Source: Planctomycetota bacterium (GTDB taxonomy: Bacteria; Planctomycetota; UBA1135; UBA2386). Taken from it: a DNA stretch of 7,822 nt. The stretch covers positions 1 to 7,822 of the forward strand of contig JAEUHU010000507.1 in the NCBI GenBank assembly GCA_016793305.1. The letters run 5' to 3'. This document shows positions 6,070 through 7,822 of this stretch, one piece after another; within the stretch, counting starts at the first letter, position 1, and the number at the start of each line of letters is the position of its first letter. The notes under the pieces were generated by a model that saw nothing but the letters and a program-made list of their open reading frames with translations, searched no databases and was not told the DNA's origin. The position numbers were made by a program, and so were the translations under genes.

Positions 6070-7822
6070 TCACCAGGACAAGCCGATGTTGAGCCGGTTC
6101 GTGGTGCGCGCGACGCCGGTCGCCGGGTCGTAGTTGACGCCCTGCACATGGAGCGTGATCGGCGACAGACCCTCGGGGATCGGCAGGCTCCACGACCCGC
6201 TCGTGCCGAACTGCCAGGGCAGCTCGCCGAGGTAGTCCGGACCGGCGATCGGCACGTACTGCCAGCAACCGTCGACGACCGGCACCATGCCGAACAGCTG
6301 CAGCGAGGCAGGTGCAGTCGCCAGCACCGCGAACGAGATCGTGCCGGCAGGCGAGCCGGTGAACGAGATCGAGCCGAACTCCCCGCCGATCCACTGGCTG
6401 CCGTTCCACGCGATCTGCATCGGCGTGCAGCTCGCACCCGAGAGATAGGCCGGGAACACGGCGGTGTACTGACGACGACGGAGCTTGCTCGGCGAGTTCT
6501 GCCCCGGATCGACGATGCCGTAGCCGACGTGGAACTCCGAGCCGCTGCTGCGGAAGCACACGCTGCCACCGTGGATCGTGCCGAGTGCGGTCGCCGGACT
6601 GTCGATCGTGTGGTCGAGCACTTCCTCCCCGCGGTAGCCGTAGAGGCGCAGGTAGAGGTTCTGCGTCACGTTGCTGCGGAAGGCCAGCGCCCAGTGGCTC
6701 AGCGAGTTGCGGTCGAAGTCGACTCCGGCGAGCTCGAGGCGCGCGTCCGCGTTGGCCTGCAGGGTCTTGCTGCCGTGCGGCGTCGTGAACGCTCCGTTCC
6801 AACCGAGGCGCGTGCCGCGGATGCGGTGGCCGTTCGCACCAGCCGGCTTGCCCGACGACTCGGCGACCGTCGACGCGGTCGTGAACAACATCAGGCGGTC
6901 GTCGGAGCCACCGAGCCGCGGCGCCATCTCGTGGCTGCCCGGCGTGGCGCCGTCGATCACGACCTCGGGTCCGACGACGTTGGCCGCGTCGATCCGGCGC
7001 ACGCCGACGTCCCAGTCGTCTCCAGCGACGCCGGCGTAGCGCTGGTAGGCGACGGTCCACTGCCGCGTCGGCCCGACCGCCACCTTGGCGAGCGTCGGGC
7101 GTTCGTGGTCGACGAACGGCGCATCGGCGATCGGGAAGTTCGCGACGATGCTGCCGGCACCGGCGAGGGTGACGAGCTGGCCGTGGATCTCGCTGAACGG
7201 CAGGTTCGCGAACGCGTTCTCGCCTTCGACCTGCATCGCCACCAGCACGGACGTGAACGAGACCGGCGACAGCTCGTCGCCGACCACCGGTCGCCACTGG
7301 TTGCGGTTGCCGATGCTGGCCGCGTTGAGCACGCCCCCCGCGAGGCCTAGATCGGCCCGCTCGTGCACGTGCATGCGCACCCGCGACGTGTCGTTGGCGG
7401 TGAAGTAGCGGGTCCACGCCAGCAGCATGCGTCCGGCCGGCACGTCGAGGCCGAGGCTCGGCTCGCGCGACGACCACAGGTTCGAGAGGTCGGCGAACAC
7501 GAGCACGGGGTTGGCGCCGTCGGGATCGGTCCGGAACAGCCGCAGGTCGGCGTCGCCGGCGGTCTCCCGGACTTCGGCGAGCCACAGGTTCTTGCTGCCC
7601 TGCTGGTCGTAGGCGACCGCGACGTCGACGCAAGGGGCACCGACGGCGACCACGACCGGCGCCACCAGCGGATCGACCACAAGCGGGAACGCCGCCTCGG
7701 CCAGGGCCGAGCCCGCAAGCCGGAGCTCGATGCCACCCGGCACGACGCACGTCTGCATCGGCAGGCGGCGCCCGTTCGCGTCGATGGCGAGCGCGTCGCC
7801 GTAGTGCACGCGGGCGACCCCG
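6070..7822 (-). CDS. Large exported beta-propeller-like protein, 5' end missing
   Basis: The last 583 residues are visible; the frame is open to the right edge, so the gene starts outside. The first visible part, HYGDALAIDANGRRLP followed by FPLVVDPLV (about fragment residues 45-53), matches a linker common in large exported planctomycete proteins after an N-terminal domain. The next 400 or so residues form recurring units with a Trp- or Leu-rich 'WTVAYQRY' / 'WALAFRSN' strand and a following 'V-x-V-x-R' strand, suggesting a sialidase-like beta-propeller. The C-terminal 120 residues (LQLFGMVPVVDGC to a terminal TTNRLNIGLSW) resemble the beta-rich C-terminal module of the same protein group, possibly for secretion or attachment. 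The GTG at 7807-7809 is not taken as the start, because the linker continues upstream. Ligand and role are unknown. Confidence 0.75.
   Translation of the reverse strand, partial: GVARVHYGDALAIDANGRRLPMQTCVVPGGIELRLAGSALAEAAFPLVVDPLVAPVVVAVGAPCVDVAVAYDQQGSKNLWLAEVRETAGDADLRLFRTDPDGANPVLVFADLSNLWSSREPSLGLDVPAGRMLLAWTRYFTANDTSRVRMHVHERADLGLAGGVLNAASIGNRNQWRPVVGDELSPVSFTSVLVAMQVEGENAFANLPFSEIHGQLVTLAGAGSIVANFPIADAPFVDHERPTLAKVAVGPTRQWTVAYQRYAGVAGDDWDVGVRRIDAANVVGPEVVIDGATPGSHEMAPRLGGSDDRLMLFTTASTVAESSGKPAGANGHRIRGTRLGWNGAFTTPHGSKTLQANADARLELAGVDFDRNSLSHWALAFRSNVTQNLYLRLYGYRGEEVLDHTIDSPATALGTIHGGSVCFRSSGSEFHVGYGIVDPGQNSPSKLRRRQYTAVFPAYLSGASCTPMQIAWNGSQWIGGEFGSISFTGSPAGTISFAVLATAPASLQLFGMVPVVDGCWQYVPIAGPDYLGELPWQFGTSGSWSLPIPEGLSPITLHVQGVNYDPATGVARTTNRLNIGLSW

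Overview
The window is very GC-rich. It probably comes from a planctomycete (Planctomycetota). The best support is the right-hand protein, which combines the N-terminal linker pattern, a long beta-propeller-like middle and the C-terminal module often seen in large exported planctomycete proteins. This assignment is by family resemblance only; no marker gene is present.

Layout. Bases 1-2405 look like one end of an integrated mobile element abutting the 3' end of a tRNA-Asp(GTC) gene (2406-2482, minus strand). This part holds the first 17 codons of a minus-strand gene with a strong ribosome binding site, a repeat-rich non-coding block (about 62-355), and one large minus-strand gene (508-2286). 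That gene encodes a lambda O-like replication initiator with two winged-helix domains. Six copies of a 16-bp DNA repeat lie inside its linker-coding part, in two different reading frames, so they look like origin iterons embedded in the initiator gene. A cluster of palindromes and the tRNA terminator separate this gene from the tRNA.

The tRNA has its own promoter (2501-2528). A second strong minus-strand terminator follows at 2588-2625, with no gene to account for it.

From 2751 on the content looks chromosomal. Three plus-strand genes may form an operon: a DUF6687/DHH-like protein (2751-3767), a lipoprotein of the type 1 periplasmic-binding fold (3812-4762), and an exported protein of unknown function (4759-6021) whose start overlaps the lipoprotein stop as ATGA. 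They converge on a minus-strand gene that enters from beyond the right edge (6070-7822), with two small hairpins between.

The most interesting part is the putative replication module at the tRNA-Asp boundary: initiator, embedded iterons, and a second family of about 40-bp repeats beside the next gene.
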